Below are positions 1-8,468 of a stretch of 64,000 nt of DNA, piece after piece; position 1 is the stretch's first letter; every line of letters begins with the position of its first letter. Below the pieces are notes generated by a model. The model was not told the origin of the DNA. It did not search any database and saw only the letters and a list, made by a program, of their open reading frames with translations. This DNA comes from an uncultured Saccharospirillaceae bacterium (GTDB taxonomy: Bacteria > Pseudomonadota > Gammaproteobacteria > Pseudomonadales > Oceanobacteraceae), in NCBI GenBank assembly GCA_947503895.1, contig CANNFT010000015.1, positions 62,001 to 126,000 of the forward strand. Direction: 5' to 3'. The position numbers were made by a program, and so were the translations under genes.

Positions 1-1429
1 AGCAATACCCTGCCACCATGCGGGCTTTGTTATTTACGCGGTTTTTCTGGAATATGGCTTTGCGTAATTCGTTAGGGTCGTCGAAGACTTTTACGTCGTA
101 GTCTATGTCTTCTAGGGTTGGATTGGCGGTTTCTCGAATTTGCAGGGTGTTATCAATCCACGCTAGGTAGCCGTCAGATCCGTTGCAGCGAAACTGTGAT
201 GATAGATCCAGTTCGGTAACAGTTGATTTCAGTTTATCAGCCCAATAGTTGATGGTGTCTACACTGCCGATGTCTTTTAAAGTAACCCGTTGTGCTTCAT
301 CGATAAAAAATACGTTGAAGCGGCTGGCGCTGATGAGTTCTTTTATTTGGTTTTCGCCCAAGTTGCCATACAGGCCTGATTTTTCGTTTAGGCGATGAGC
401 TTCGTCCACCAGCAATGCGCCAAAGGTATTTTCAGGGGTCTCTATGTAGCTGCCTGAGCCTTTGAACATGTTGTCGATGTGAGTTTTTTTGCGGCTGCCA
501 GTGAGTACTTTTTTAAATACTTCACGGGGGGCAGCATTTTTAGAAACGTATTGGGTTAATAGTTCACGCTTGGTGAGTTCGGCCAGTAGGTTGATGGCCA
601 CTACGGATTTACCTGTGCCTGGGCCGCCTTTTACGATAAGGGTTTGCTTGTTGCCCTGCTGGGCTTTATGGGCAAGGTCGAGGGCGGTTTCATAGACTAG
701 CTTTTGCTCGTCTATCATCAGGAATTCTGGATTGCCATCTAGCATGGAGACCAAGGCATCGGCTAGGTTTTTACTGGGTTTGATTTTGCCGTGTTCGATG
801 CGATACATGATGTTATCGCTGTCGCCATATTTCACCGATTGCTTTAAAAACTCGGCCAGCTTGAGTGCATCGGGTGAGATGAACACCGGGGCTTTTTTTA
901 TGTGCTCGGCGTAAAAGTCATCGTTAATGGCATCGGCTGATTTCATGTTGTGCAGGTAAGCACAGGGTTGCAAGGTGATGGCTTCGTCACGCACGGTTTG
1001 GTTGTAGTCTTGTATCAGGGCGGCATAAGACCATGCTTGATACGACGGATGATTGGTTTCTTGTTCGCCGTGCTGGAAGCGGGTTATTACGATGGCATCT
1101 TTGTTGGTGACTTGGGCTTCTTGCCATTGTTTTAATTCGACGATGACGGCGGTGTCTTGGCGGTTGGCGTCTTTACCGGTGAGGATGAAATCGACACGAC
1201 GATTGGTGAGGGGAATATTGTATTCGATGGACACCCCAGCCGATGCTGGTATCTCTGGGTCATGCAATACGTTAAACATGTATTGCAGGGAGTTTTGCCA
1301 CGAGTTGAATTCGTTTCGTGGGGAGTTACGGTTTAACTTTCTGGCCACTTCGCTTTCTATTTTGTCGGCAATGGCATTGGCACGCACATCCTCTACGAAT
1401 TGCTGTTTCGTGGCGGAATAGACGATCAT
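1..1429 (-). CDS. DUF2075 nuclease-helicase (schlafen-like AAA), 3' end outside window
   Basis: 476 residues are visible; the C-terminus lies beyond the left edge. The N-terminal part has a PD-(D/E)XK-like nuclease signature: Asp80 in NRRVDFIL, then VELKQW with Glu98 and Lys100. The second part is a superfamily 1-like NTPase with Walker A GGPGTGKS (about residues 268-275), LLVDEAHR (about 339-346) and FFIDEAQR (about 374-381), which is typical of DUF2075 proteins. The start ATG overlaps the stop of the MazG-like gene as ATGA, so the two should be translationally coupled. Known for the family: predicted DNA/RNA helicases, often near defence or stress genes. Inferred: a nuclease-helicase acting together with the NTP pyrophosphohydrolase. 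The substrate is unknown. Confidence 0.8.
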   Translation of the reverse strand, partial: MIVYSATKQQFVEDVRANAIADKIESEVARKLNRNSPRNEFNSWQNSLQYMFNVLHDPEIPASAGVSIEYNIPLTNRRVDFILTGKDANRQDTAVIVELKQWQEAQVTNKDAIVITRFQHGEQETNHPSYQAWSYAALIQDYNQTVRDEAITLQPCAYLHNMKSADAINDDFYAEHIKKAPVFISPDALKLAEFLKQSVKYGDSDNIMYRIEHGKIKPSKNLADALVSMLDGNPEFLMIDEQKLVYETALDLAHKAQQGNKQTLIVKGGPGTGKSVVAINLLAELTKRELLTQYVSKNAAPREVFKKVLTGSRKKTHIDNMFKGSGSYIETPENTFGALLVDEAHRLNEKSGLYGNLGENQIKELISASRFNVFFIDEAQRVTLKDIGSVDTINYWADKLKSTVTELDLSSQFRCNGSDGYLAWIDNTLQIRETANPTLEDIDYDVKVFDDPNELRKAIFQKNRVNNKARMVAGYC

Positions 1430-1806
1430 GCTGGTTTTTCCGATGTGTGATTATCCTTTAGGTATTCTGTATATTTCTTAACACTGCCTCGCACCAAATC
1501 TGCCGGATATTTAGCGGCGTTTTTCACCATCTTTTGCTCAACCGCTTGCAGCATGTCTACATCCAGTTTGGTGGCAAGGCGTAATAGGTAAACTTGCACA
1601 TCGGCCATTTCGTCAATGACGGCTTGGCGCTGCTCTGTGGATAAGTTTTTAGACTGTTCTTCAGTGAGCCATTGAAAACACTCTACGAGTTCAGAGGCTT
1701 CAACGCTTAAGGCCATGGAGAGGTTTTTAGGGGAGTGGAATTGATCCCAATCACGATCATCAGCAAAGGTTTGGAGCTTATCTTTTAATGCTTCGAGCTT
1801 ATTCAT
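1426..1806 (-). CDS. MazG-like nucleotide pyrophosphohydrolase
   Basis: A 126-residue all-alpha protein with the MazG-family metal-binding pattern: EASELVE in helix 2 and DEMADVQ about 35 residues later. The length fits the single-domain dCTPase/RS21-C6-like MazG group, which hydrolyses (d)NTPs to (d)NMP and pyrophosphate. I chose ATG 1806 because an upstream TTG would add only two residues. Its stop overlaps the ATG of the downstream DUF2075 gene (ATGA), so this is a two-gene unit with the pyrophosphohydrolase translated first. The ribosome binding site is weak. Housecleaning or a phage-response role is possible; the sequence does not decide. Confidence 0.85.
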   Translation of the reverse strand: MNKLEALKDKLQTFADDRDWDQFHSPKNLSMALSVEASELVECFQWLTEEQSKNLSTEQRQAVIDEMADVQVYLLRLATKLDVDMLQAVEQKMVKNAAKYPADLVRGSVKKYTEYLKDNHTSEKPA

Positions 1807-2362
1807 GAACAACCATTAACCAATCGTACCGAAGTCTCGGTACTTTTGTGAAAATAGATTTTTTATACCGCTTTGACTGTAGCAAGACAATGGGGCGAAC
1901 AGTCAACATTGAACGATGATGCTCTTCTAGGCGATTGCTCATTACGTACATGGGCTTAGCTGTAATAGTTCAGACTGGATCTACCAGTGTATTTTCAGGG
2001 CTCGCTACTCTCATTCCACCTGACACATTACCCCACCTGACGTATTAGTCGCACTATGCGCTTTAGTGAGTCATGCCATTAAGGCGGTACGCGCACCATC
2101 GATGATTTTGCTTGTGAGAGACAGTCATCCATGGGCTCGCATTAGAATATTTACTCCAATTAGCGGATTATCCACTCTTCGAACGTGGCTCTGGAGGCAG
2201 TCGGTATCACATCCGACAATCCACGTTATCATGTTGTGCCAACTGATCAAATATCAAACGTTTTTACACTTTATTGATTGCACAATTTCCGCCCATACGT
2301 ACCATCCTTTGTCCGCACATCCCAACTATGCGCCCTGCAAATTTCTGAGATTGAGAGACTAG
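1807..2362. other. intergenic region between divergent genes, with a solo repeat end
   Basis: I see no convincing gene here; the open frame at 2066-2362 lacks a start signal and resembles no family. The region must hold the promoters for the mazG-like gene (minus) and the lipoprotein gene (plus). At 1964-1987 a 24-base sequence matches the left arm of the inverted repeat at 57910-57933 at 20 of 24 positions, suggesting a shared mobile-element end. Confidence 0.5.
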
Positions 2363-3517
2363 ATGAAACGATTTCTTTTATTGTCCGCCTGCTTTTACTT
2401 GGCCGCCTGTGGCGAAACCAAGACCAGTGATTCGCCAGACATTCATATTTCTGACGAAGATTTAGGCATCCCTACTTTTGAAGAAGTTATATTAGATATT
2501 GATGATATTGAGCGCTCGACCCAACCGATCAAAACGCCCTTGGTATCTGACGTCACAATCGCTCATTCGCAAACGTCTGAAAACGAAAGCATGCACGGAA
2601 ATTTGAATATCATAAGCGGTCAATATCGAATCACTTTCGCTAAACAAGTGGATTCGGGCACGGCACTGCAAGCGCTAAAAATCACAGTTAATGAATCTGC
2701 GTTGTTAAAACAAGAATACAGCTGTGATGTAGTCTCCACCGACCCGACCGAAACAGGCCATGCGCCTGAGCCTGTGAGCAACATCTGCCGCGTTGCATAC
2801 ACACCTGACACCTCTGTCAGCCAATTTTTCACCCGCTCAGAATCATCGAATGGTTGCCAACTTACATTCAGTGGCACCATTAAGGAATCAAACGTTGAGA
2901 TTTCACTGAATTGCGACAATGCATTTAACGATTTAGATGGCGCATTAACGAGCATTAACGTCTCAGCAATGGTCGACACAAATACAGAGGGAAAGGAAAT
3001 AAATAAGCGAGAAATCGCCATTAGCGGAAGCATGGTGTTCAATGAAAATAGCGCCATTGCCTTAGAAGAGACCGAAATTTTAAATGCTGTGTACTCAACT
3101 GAAAACCAAGCCTACAGGTTTGACTTTATTAGAAGTGATAACACCACGATAACAGTGGCATTTAGAGGCGATTATGCTGTTACAGGGACGTATGAATGCA
3201 AGCATTCCGATATTATTCTGACAAAGTCGTTAAAGGATAGAGAGTGCTACATCGGTGTATTCGGTTCGAGCAGTGATGTGGGTACTCCCTTCAATATTAC
3301 CACTTGGTCAAGCCATGCAGCTGACCATTGCCGCGTGGATATAAAAACAGGCACCTACCATACCGGCATTCAAAGTACAGATTTATTCAATACTTCCTAT
3401 GTAACAGGTTTAACGGGTTCCGTCACTTGCGAGGGTATGAAGTCGGTAAGAAAACTATCCGTGGATGAAGCAGGTGATTTAACCATGCACCTCAACATTA
3501 ACCGACCATTGCTATAG
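2363..3517 (+). CDS. predicted lipoprotein of unknown function
   Basis: A 384-residue protein starting MKRFLLLSACFYLAACGE. This is a lipoprotein signal peptide with lipobox LAAC, so Cys16 should be lipidated. The mature part begins with an acidic Ser/Asp/Glu-rich linker (to about residue 55). It continues as beta-rich sequence with two similar-looking parts, each with several cysteines (about 120-185 and 270-365), which suggests a duplicated disulfide-stabilised beta domain. I do not recognise a family. It stands alone, followed by a strong hairpin. Likely anchored in the periplasm or outer membrane. Confidence 0.75.
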   Translation: MKRFLLLSACFYLAACGETKTSDSPDIHISDEDLGIPTFEEVILDIDDIERSTQPIKTPLVSDVTIAHSQTSENESMHGNLNIISGQYRITFAKQVDSGTALQALKITVNESALLKQEYSCDVVSTDPTETGHAPEPVSNICRVAYTPDTSVSQFFTRSESSNGCQLTFSGTIKESNVEISLNCDNAFNDLDGALTSINVSAMVDTNTEGKEINKREIAISGSMVFNENSAIALEETEILNAVYSTENQAYRFDFIRSDNTTITVAFRGDYAVTGTYECKHSDIILTKSLKDRECYIGVFGSSSDVGTPFNITTWSSHAADHCRVDIKTGTYHTGIQSTDLFNTSYVTGLTGSVTCEGMKSVRKLSVDEAGDLTMHLNINRPLL

Positions 3518-3544
3518 GGTTATTTTCTCTGGTCGGTTCCAATG

Positions 3545-3577
3545 TTAAAGGCGATGAGTCTCACTCATCGCCTTTAA
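3545..3577 (+). terminator. perfect 15-bp hairpin after the lipoprotein gene
   Basis: A 15-bp arm, TTAAAGGCGATGAGT, is followed by a 3-base loop and its exact reverse complement, 27 bases after the stop codon. A short AT-rich tract rather than a pure T run follows, so termination efficiency is uncertain. It could work in both directions. Confidence 0.7.
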
Positions 3578-4155
3578 TTAATATCATCGTTATTATTTGT
3601 ATTTTTTGACACACTTTTCTGTTTATTCAGGATTCAATAACAGCACATTCTTCTTCTGCATTATTGACTTCGACCTCAATGTTCGAAGCCACTCGGTCTG
3701 CCTCATCATTGAATTCCCCTGATTTAATCGAAAGCATGACGGCATCTCGTTTATCAACAAAACGAAAAGCCCTCCCTAACGCTTTGATTAATTTCGCATC
3801 ACACATTTTATTATTTAATTACCTGGTCATTTTTCGAGTATTTCTGATGGAACGACAATCAAAAATATCGATAACATTGAGTAAAATCTTGGCTTTTAAA
3901 ATACGACGTATTGCCGCTCATCTCATACTTATTCATTAAGCTTTAATTAATTAAGTACGATTCATTGATTTTTTAGGACTCAACCGCATTATTTAATGCA
4001 ATGATTGATTGAAAAAAACTAGCAGCTACTATCACACGATTGACCACTTTGTGATACTGCCTTTCTGGAGGTTGACCATATGCCACTTGTTTCAAAAAAT
4101 TGATTCAGTCATGAGTGTGCGGAACACACAAGCAATTAAACGGGTTGAATTAATA

Positions 4156-4265
4156 CGCCCTTAAATAGGGTTTTTACCTTTCACAGTTCGCTTCACCTTT
4201 AACTTGATAGCGCAAATAAATATAACGCTTATATCGTTAAGGGCATCTCTCATAAAGTCACTTGG
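4156..4265. repeat. copy of the TTAAGGGCATCTCT dispersed repeat
   Basis: CGCCCTTAA at 4156-4164 faces TTAAGGGCATCTCT at 4237-4250, which continues as CATAAAGTCACTTGG. The same end sequence occurs near 25116, at 32296-32337 and at both ends of 36186-36298. The facing ends suggest a small non-autonomous (MITE-like) element or a decayed IS end. Confidence 0.5.
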
Positions 4266-4269
4266 ACCC

Positions 4270-4394
4270 GTAGGGCAAGGTCTGTAGCGCTTTTCTGCTG
4301 CGGCCGCTTCCTCAGAAAGGATACTTCCGCTGCGAAGACTTTTTGGCATTAAAGCGCTACAGAAAAAGAGGCGCTCTTCGGTAAACCGCCCTAC
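4270..4394. repeat. nested imperfect palindrome of about 125 bp
   Basis: Outer arms are GTAGGGC (4270-4276) and GCCCTAC (4388-4394). Inner arms are TCTGTAGCGCTTT (4281-4293) and its exact complement AAAGCGCTACAGA (4351-4363). The centre contains a GCGGCCGC palindrome. It could be a structured RNA or a miniature mobile element. No gene overlaps it convincingly. Confidence 0.5.
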
Positions 4395-4670
4395 TAATAG
4401 GTAGAAAAATTTCTAAGATGTCGATGCACAATAATCGGGCGAGCTTAGATGTCCGTTTTATGACATTCCATAAAAAAAGGTTCTGTGGATGTGCGAATGA
4501 TGTGTTGTTAGAAAACCTGTCATTTTAGAATGACAATTTATTGGTCTAGACTTGCATGACTGTCAGTCATAAATGGGTGTGCGATGCGGCCTTATTCAGG
4601 CAAGCCTGCTACTCCATGGGCCGCTATTTGAATGAACAAAATATGAATCCTCCATACCTGAATGTCATTC

Positions 4671-4703
4671 ATAAAAAAACCACCCGATTGGTGGTTTTTT
4701 TAT
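4671..4703 (-). terminator. rho-independent terminator of the 4730-5476 gene
   Basis: An A-run, ACCACC, a short loop, GGTGGT and a T-run form a symmetric stem flanked by seven A and seven T. It lies 26 bases past the stop of the minus-strand gene and could also terminate plus-strand transcription. Confidence 0.85.
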
Positions 4704-4729
4704 GCCGAAATATCTAATTTAAAAAGGTA

Positions 4730-5476
4730 TTACGCTTGAGCGATCGTTTCCTGACTTTTCACCAACAACTTTGTAATTTGTTTCTTATTAAAATAAACCA
4801 AGAAAACGGCCGCCTCACCATTATAATTGGTTAAGGTCTCTTCGATAAATTTCCACTTGGTATTGATCGACCTCAAATCTCGCTGAACATTTTTTGAAAT
4901 TTGCTGATTACCTTGGAGCAGCTCAAGGTTCTCATTGACGGTTCTAGCCATTTTTTTAGGGTCAATTCCTATGTCTTCACTGCGAATAGACAGGGTGCCC
5001 TGAAGTGCGCTGGCGACATCAAAAAAGCGTGCGGACATCACTTCTACTTGGACGGCCATGTTCGTTAACCGATCGGCGTCTGCCATCTCACCGGTGGTTT
5101 GCTGAATTAATTGCTCATAAACGCTGCTTAAATAGGAACGGAATTGATAACGTGTTGTGTTATCTATAAATAAGCCTGTGCCTTCTACATATTCATGCTT
5201 TAAGTGCGGGCGAAGCTCAAACCATTGGTTGGCTAGTTCTGCGGCCTTCACTGAGTTAACAGTTTGGTATTGTTTTAGGTAACTTTCAGCGACATTGGCG
5301 TACTCTTCGAATTCACGAATATAGCGTTTGTCTCCCTCAGTTAAACTCACCATATAAAATGCGGACATTGACTGCGATACCGCCAGTGCATGTTGCGACA
5401 GCGGCTCTACTGCATAGGTAAAAGCGCTATGCCACATGACTACCAAAAGTAGCAGTCCCTGGCTGATCTTATTCAT
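4730..5476 (-). CDS. secreted protein of unknown function
   Basis: A 248-residue protein with an N-terminal signal peptide (hydrophobic stretch about residues 7-22, cleavage near YAVEP). The mature part is almost entirely helical and charged, without cysteines. It resembles periplasmic helical-bundle or sensor-like domains, but I do not recognise a family. It is a single-gene unit with its own terminator. A ribosome binding site (GGGGGTTCG) precedes the ATG. Function unknown. Confidence 0.7.
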   Translation of the reverse strand: MNKISQGLLLLVVMWHSAFTYAVEPLSQHALAVSQSMSAFYMVSLTEGDKRYIREFEEYANVAESYLKQYQTVNSVKAAELANQWFELRPHLKHEYVEGTGLFIDNTTRYQFRSYLSSVYEQLIQQTTGEMADADRLTNMAVQVEVMSARFFDVASALQGTLSIRSEDIGIDPKKMARTVNENLELLQGNQQISKNVQRDLRSINTKWKFIEETLTNYNGEAAVFLVYFNKKQITKLLVKSQETIAQA

Positions 5477-6033
5477 GGGTCGAACCCCCTACATATTATG
5501 ATTATTTTAGGTGTGCTCAAAATACTACCCAATAACCTAGTGAGTATTAATAGCTAATTGAAGAAAAAGTGAGATAAACCAAGGTTGGTTACAAAAGTTT
5601 TCAGAAAGGTGGCACACCCGAACCAAGATGAACAAGTATTCAGGCTTTAATAGGCATATTTATAGTCTAATACTATTTAATTAATTATATTTGGATATAT
5701 TGCGTCGAGTTGAAGTTTAATATTTTAGTGATCTAAAAAGCGAAAACGTTGATCCAAAATGAACAGTTGCCGGTTCAAAACCGCCGTTGTTATTCATTGG
5801 GTTTATGTTTTTAGAACCTACAATACATGCTACTAAAAATATCAATATTGGTTTAAAGATTCACCAAAACTCAATCTACTCCATTTGTGATTAGTTTAAG
5901 TCTGTGTCATTGAATAGTGATTCACGTGTTTATTAGGCCGGGGGTCGCTTCGATTTGTGAATGCACATTCAAATCATGATGGCTGACACTCATGATTGTG
6001 CGAACTCTAGGCGTTATGATTTTTCTCACGCAT
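5477..6033. other. 557-bp AT-rich intergenic region
   Basis: It lies between the promoter side of the 4730-5476 gene and the 3' end of the metalloprotease gene. I see no ORF, RNA gene or repeat here that I can support. Confidence 0.5.
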
Positions 6034-6066
6034 AAAAAAAGCGCTATCAACCAATAACGCTTTTTA
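6034..6066 (-). terminator. terminator of the metalloprotease operon
   Basis: AAAAAAAGCGCTAT, a loop, then ATAACGCTTTTT: a stem with one imperfect pair flanked by A and T runs, about 25 bases past the stop codon at 6091. The A/T symmetry allows bidirectional use. Confidence 0.75.
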
Positions 6067-6090
6067 TTCGCCGTAAAATCAGAAGCAAGA

Positions 6091-7035
6091 CTAAATAGTG
6101 GCATCCAGCAAGTTTGTGCTGGCTTTTGCCTTTTCGTCAAATTGACTGATCTCTTCCAATTGGGCTTGAATTCGAACGAGCCGTTCGTTAAATTTTTGCA
6201 GGTCGCTGGCAACTGACTCTTCTAAATCTTTACTCTCTTCCTGCGCTTCTTTTTGCGCTTCTTTTGCTCGATCTAAGCGCTCTTCTTCACTGACGGCTTT
6301 ATTGTCAGCATCTTCCACTGTTTCTGACTCTTTTACTTGTAACTCTTCACGCTTGAGCTGTTGTAGCTCTGCTTGGGCCTCAAGGGCCATTTGTGATGCT
6401 TGAGCAGCAACACGACGATCCTGTGCTGATGGTTCGGCAGGGGCCAAAGCTGCACGGCGTATGGTTTCGGCTTTTGTGACAGTTGCAGCAGGATCATTGG
6501 ACACACGGGATGCATCAATAGACACTTCTCCTCCGACAGCATAATTTTGCCCATCGGGTCCACGTTGGTAAGTAAATGTGGCCGCACCGGCATACTCACC
6601 ACCAACGGATTGGTGAGCTTGCTCATGATTACGAACTTCGCGGTCACGATCTGCGAGCTCTCGCACTAATTGACGATCAGCTTCTAGCTGTCGCTGTTCA
6701 GCACGCTCAGCGGCCCGATCTTCGGCAATTGCCTTTTCAGCCTGCGCCTCTTTAAGGTTGGCGTCTTCACGTCGTTGATCTCTTTCATTTAAGGCTGCTT
6801 CTCGATCGCTCAGTCGCTCTTGCCGTCTCTCGTTTAAGGCCTCTCGGCTTTCGATTCCCTGACGATCACTCTCCTGTCGACCTGTTTTTTGCGTTTCTTC
6901 CACCTCCTCTACCGTTGTAAAACTGGTCGAGCTTTGCTCTTCGGCATCCACAGGCGCAGCGACACTGTTCCGATTCTCAGTCGCCTGAGTCGGTGTGACG
7001 TTGGGTGTGATGATATTGCCAAATTGCACATTCAT
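6091..7035 (-). CDS. SprA-related putative metalloprotease
   Basis: A 314-residue soluble protein. The N-terminal third (about 60-125) is a highly charged Glu/Arg coiled coil. The centre (about 130-200) carries VRNHEQAHQSVGGEYAGAA, an HExxH-type zinc motif (HEQAH), followed by the family's YAVGGEVSID block. This combination matches the SprA-related/CJM1_0395 putative metalloprotease family. The C-terminus (about 225-310) is again coiled coil. No signal peptide. The start is followed closely by a small rod-like protein gene upstream on the same strand, so the two are probably co-transcribed. Proteolytic activity is predicted from the motif only, and the substrate is unknown. Confidence 0.75.
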   Translation of the reverse strand: MNVQFGNIITPNVTPTQATENRNSVAAPVDAEEQSSTSFTTVEEVEETQKTGRQESDRQGIESREALNERRQERLSDREAALNERDQRREDANLKEAQAEKAIAEDRAAERAEQRQLEADRQLVRELADRDREVRNHEQAHQSVGGEYAGAATFTYQRGPDGQNYAVGGEVSIDASRVSNDPAATVTKAETIRRAALAPAEPSAQDRRVAAQASQMALEAQAELQQLKREELQVKESETVEDADNKAVSEEERLDRAKEAQKEAQEESKDLEESVASDLQKFNERLVRIQAQLEEISQFDEKAKASTNLLDATI

Positions 7036-7072
7036 GATGATGATTTTCCTCTATGGCTTGGCTGAAACCGCG

Positions 7073-7321
7073 TTAAACGCTGATATCAACCAAACTGCCG
7101 AGCGTTTCATTGCTGGCCTCAACCACTTTGGCTGAAGCCTCGACTTGCCTCTGCCCTTCTTTTTCCTTTAATAGCGCTTGTGCAATGTCGGAGCTTTGCC
7201 CTACAGGTCGCTCTGTATTTGCTGAGGCGACTTGCTGCGCCGCTTCTGCTACTTGCTGCTGACCTTTTTGAATACCCGCTAGTCCAGCACTCATTGCACT
7301 ACCTAATCCACCGACCTGCAT
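7073..7321 (-). CDS. small protein resembling flagellar rod/hook C-termini
   Basis: An 82-residue protein, Ala/Gln-rich and helical. The C-terminal VEASAKVVEASNETLGSLVD closely resembles the conserved C-terminus of flagellar rod and hook proteins (EASAKVI..ADEMLGTLLDI type), but the globular middle of those proteins is absent. It lies 37 bases upstream of the metalloprotease gene in the same orientation, probably as one operon. It may be a small axial-protein relative or a secreted partner. No other flagellar genes are in the window. Confidence 0.55.
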   Translation of the reverse strand: MQVGGLGSAMSAGLAGIQKGQQQVAEAAQQVASANTERPVGQSSDIAQALLKEKEGQRQVEASAKVVEASNETLGSLVDISV

Positions 7322-7589
7322 GTCAAACTCCTAGATCCACTCAAAACTAAGGTGGAATACAGACTTGATAAAGTTTCACCTGATTATTATTTAAACAGAC
7401 CGCTCTCTGCTACTCAAACCTTCTCCGGAGAACTTTAAGACGGTTTTGATCTATATCCGAATATGGACAAAACACGACGAACTAATAACCCTACCTGCAG
7501 AAGACTGGGGGTTTGCCAGAGAATTTTCGTATAAGAAACGTAAGGTTTTATGACGATAGGTTACATGCCATCACAGGGTGGGGAACAAA
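7322..7589. other. intergenic region upstream of the 7321 operon
   Basis: A promoter for the minus-strand operon is expected here. An open frame on the plus strand from 7513 overlaps the bioD 3' end and the operon terminator and is not credible. No further structure is seen. Confidence 0.4.
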
Positions 7590-7623
7590 CCGAATGCGCA
7601 GCATGGCATTAAAGCGCATTCGG
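7590..7623 (-). terminator. terminator of the biotin operon
   Basis: Arms CCGAATGCGC and GCGCATTCGG (10-bp perfect stem, 14-base loop) lie 13 bases past the bioD stop, with a T-rich TTTGTTCC following on the minus strand. Confidence 0.75.
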
Positions 7624-7635
7624 TCGGCAGATTCG

Positions 7636-8322
7636 TTAGGGGATAAGGGACAAATCTATGTGCTGTGTGAGGTTTTCAGGCTCGGCATTTGGCGAGAAAG
7701 GAATTTCCCCTAAACATGGGGCAGAAATACGTGTTTTGAGGGAGTCTAAGTTTTCTTCATAGCAGGACATATCGGCATCAATTCGATTGGCTATCCAACC
7801 TGCGAGTTTCACACCGTCGCGCTGAATGGCTTCGACGGTCAGCAAGGCATGATTCAAACAACCCAACCGCATACCCACGACCAATATGACGGGGATATTC
7901 AGCTGCTGAGGTAAAGCACTTAAATATTCGCGTCCATTCAGGGGTAAACGCCACCCGCCAGCGCCTTCGACGCAGACAAAATCCACCGGTGTGGTCATCA
8001 TGGTTCCACGCACAAAACCGGTTAATCGGTCAACGCTCAGCGATTGTTGATTTCTCAACGCGGCAATATGTGGAGCAATGGGTTCGATAAATCGCACGGG
8101 ATTGACTTGGTCATATTCGAGTTTGACCGTGGAAGCTGACATCAATGCGAGTGCATCTTCGTTACGCAAACCTTCCGCTGTTTCTTCGCACCCTGCGGCT
8201 AAGGGCTTTAACCCCAAAGTCGAACAGCCTTTGTCCTGCGCTGCTTTTAATAAAACCGTAGTGCAAAAGGTTTTGCCGACTTCAGTATCTGTGCCAGTAA
8301 TAAAAAAACGCTGACGTATCAT
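7636..8322 (-). CDS. bioD: dethiobiotin synthetase
   Basis: A 228-residue protein (family about 220-240) that makes dethiobiotin from 7,8-diaminopelargonate, CO2 and ATP. It has the N-terminal P-loop GTDTEVGKT (residues 10-18), the switch-like KPLAAG motif and VEGAGGW in the central region, all diagnostic. It is the last gene of a minus-strand biotin cluster, separated from bioC by a 146-base gap where the others nearly touch. A terminator follows. bioA is not in the window. Confidence 0.95.
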   Translation of the reverse strand: MIRQRFFITGTDTEVGKTFCTTVLLKAAQDKGCSTLGLKPLAAGCEETAEGLRNEDALALMSASTVKLEYDQVNPVRFIEPIAPHIAALRNQQSLSVDRLTGFVRGTMMTTPVDFVCVEGAGGWRLPLNGREYLSALPQQLNIPVILVVGMRLGCLNHALLTVEAIQRDGVKLAGWIANRIDADMSCYEENLDSLKTRISAPCLGEIPFSPNAEPENLTQHIDLSLIP

Positions 8323-8468
8323 AATGGTCCTAAATAATGGAAGTTAATCTGTGTATCCGGCCACACCCATTGTCGTTGTGGATGCAGGACAAGCTTAGAA
8401 TCATGATAGGCCACCTTTTAACGGATGGCGGGCTCGACCATCGAAATTATCTCACCTACTGTGCAGGT

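Larger units (their letters stand above)
3578..4670. other. 1.1 kb AT-rich stretch without a credible gene
   Basis: Open frames at 3664-3939 (+) and 4161-4349 (-) have no ribosome binding site or recognisable domain, and the second is built from repeat sequence. The right part (about 4156-4394) holds inverted-repeat elements described separately. The rest shows no structure I can support. Decayed gene remnants are possible. Confidence 0.5.

Noticed and set aside
2066..2362. 98-codon open frame before the lipoprotein gene
   Set aside because: No ribosome binding site, odd composition, ends exactly at the lipoprotein start; more likely promoter/leader DNA.
3664..3939. 91-codon plus-strand open frame
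   Set aside because: AT-rich, no start signal and no recognisable motif; not distinguishable from chance.
4161..4349. 62-codon minus-strand open frame
   Set aside because: Entirely made of the TTAAGGG repeat and the nested palindrome; a repeat artefact.
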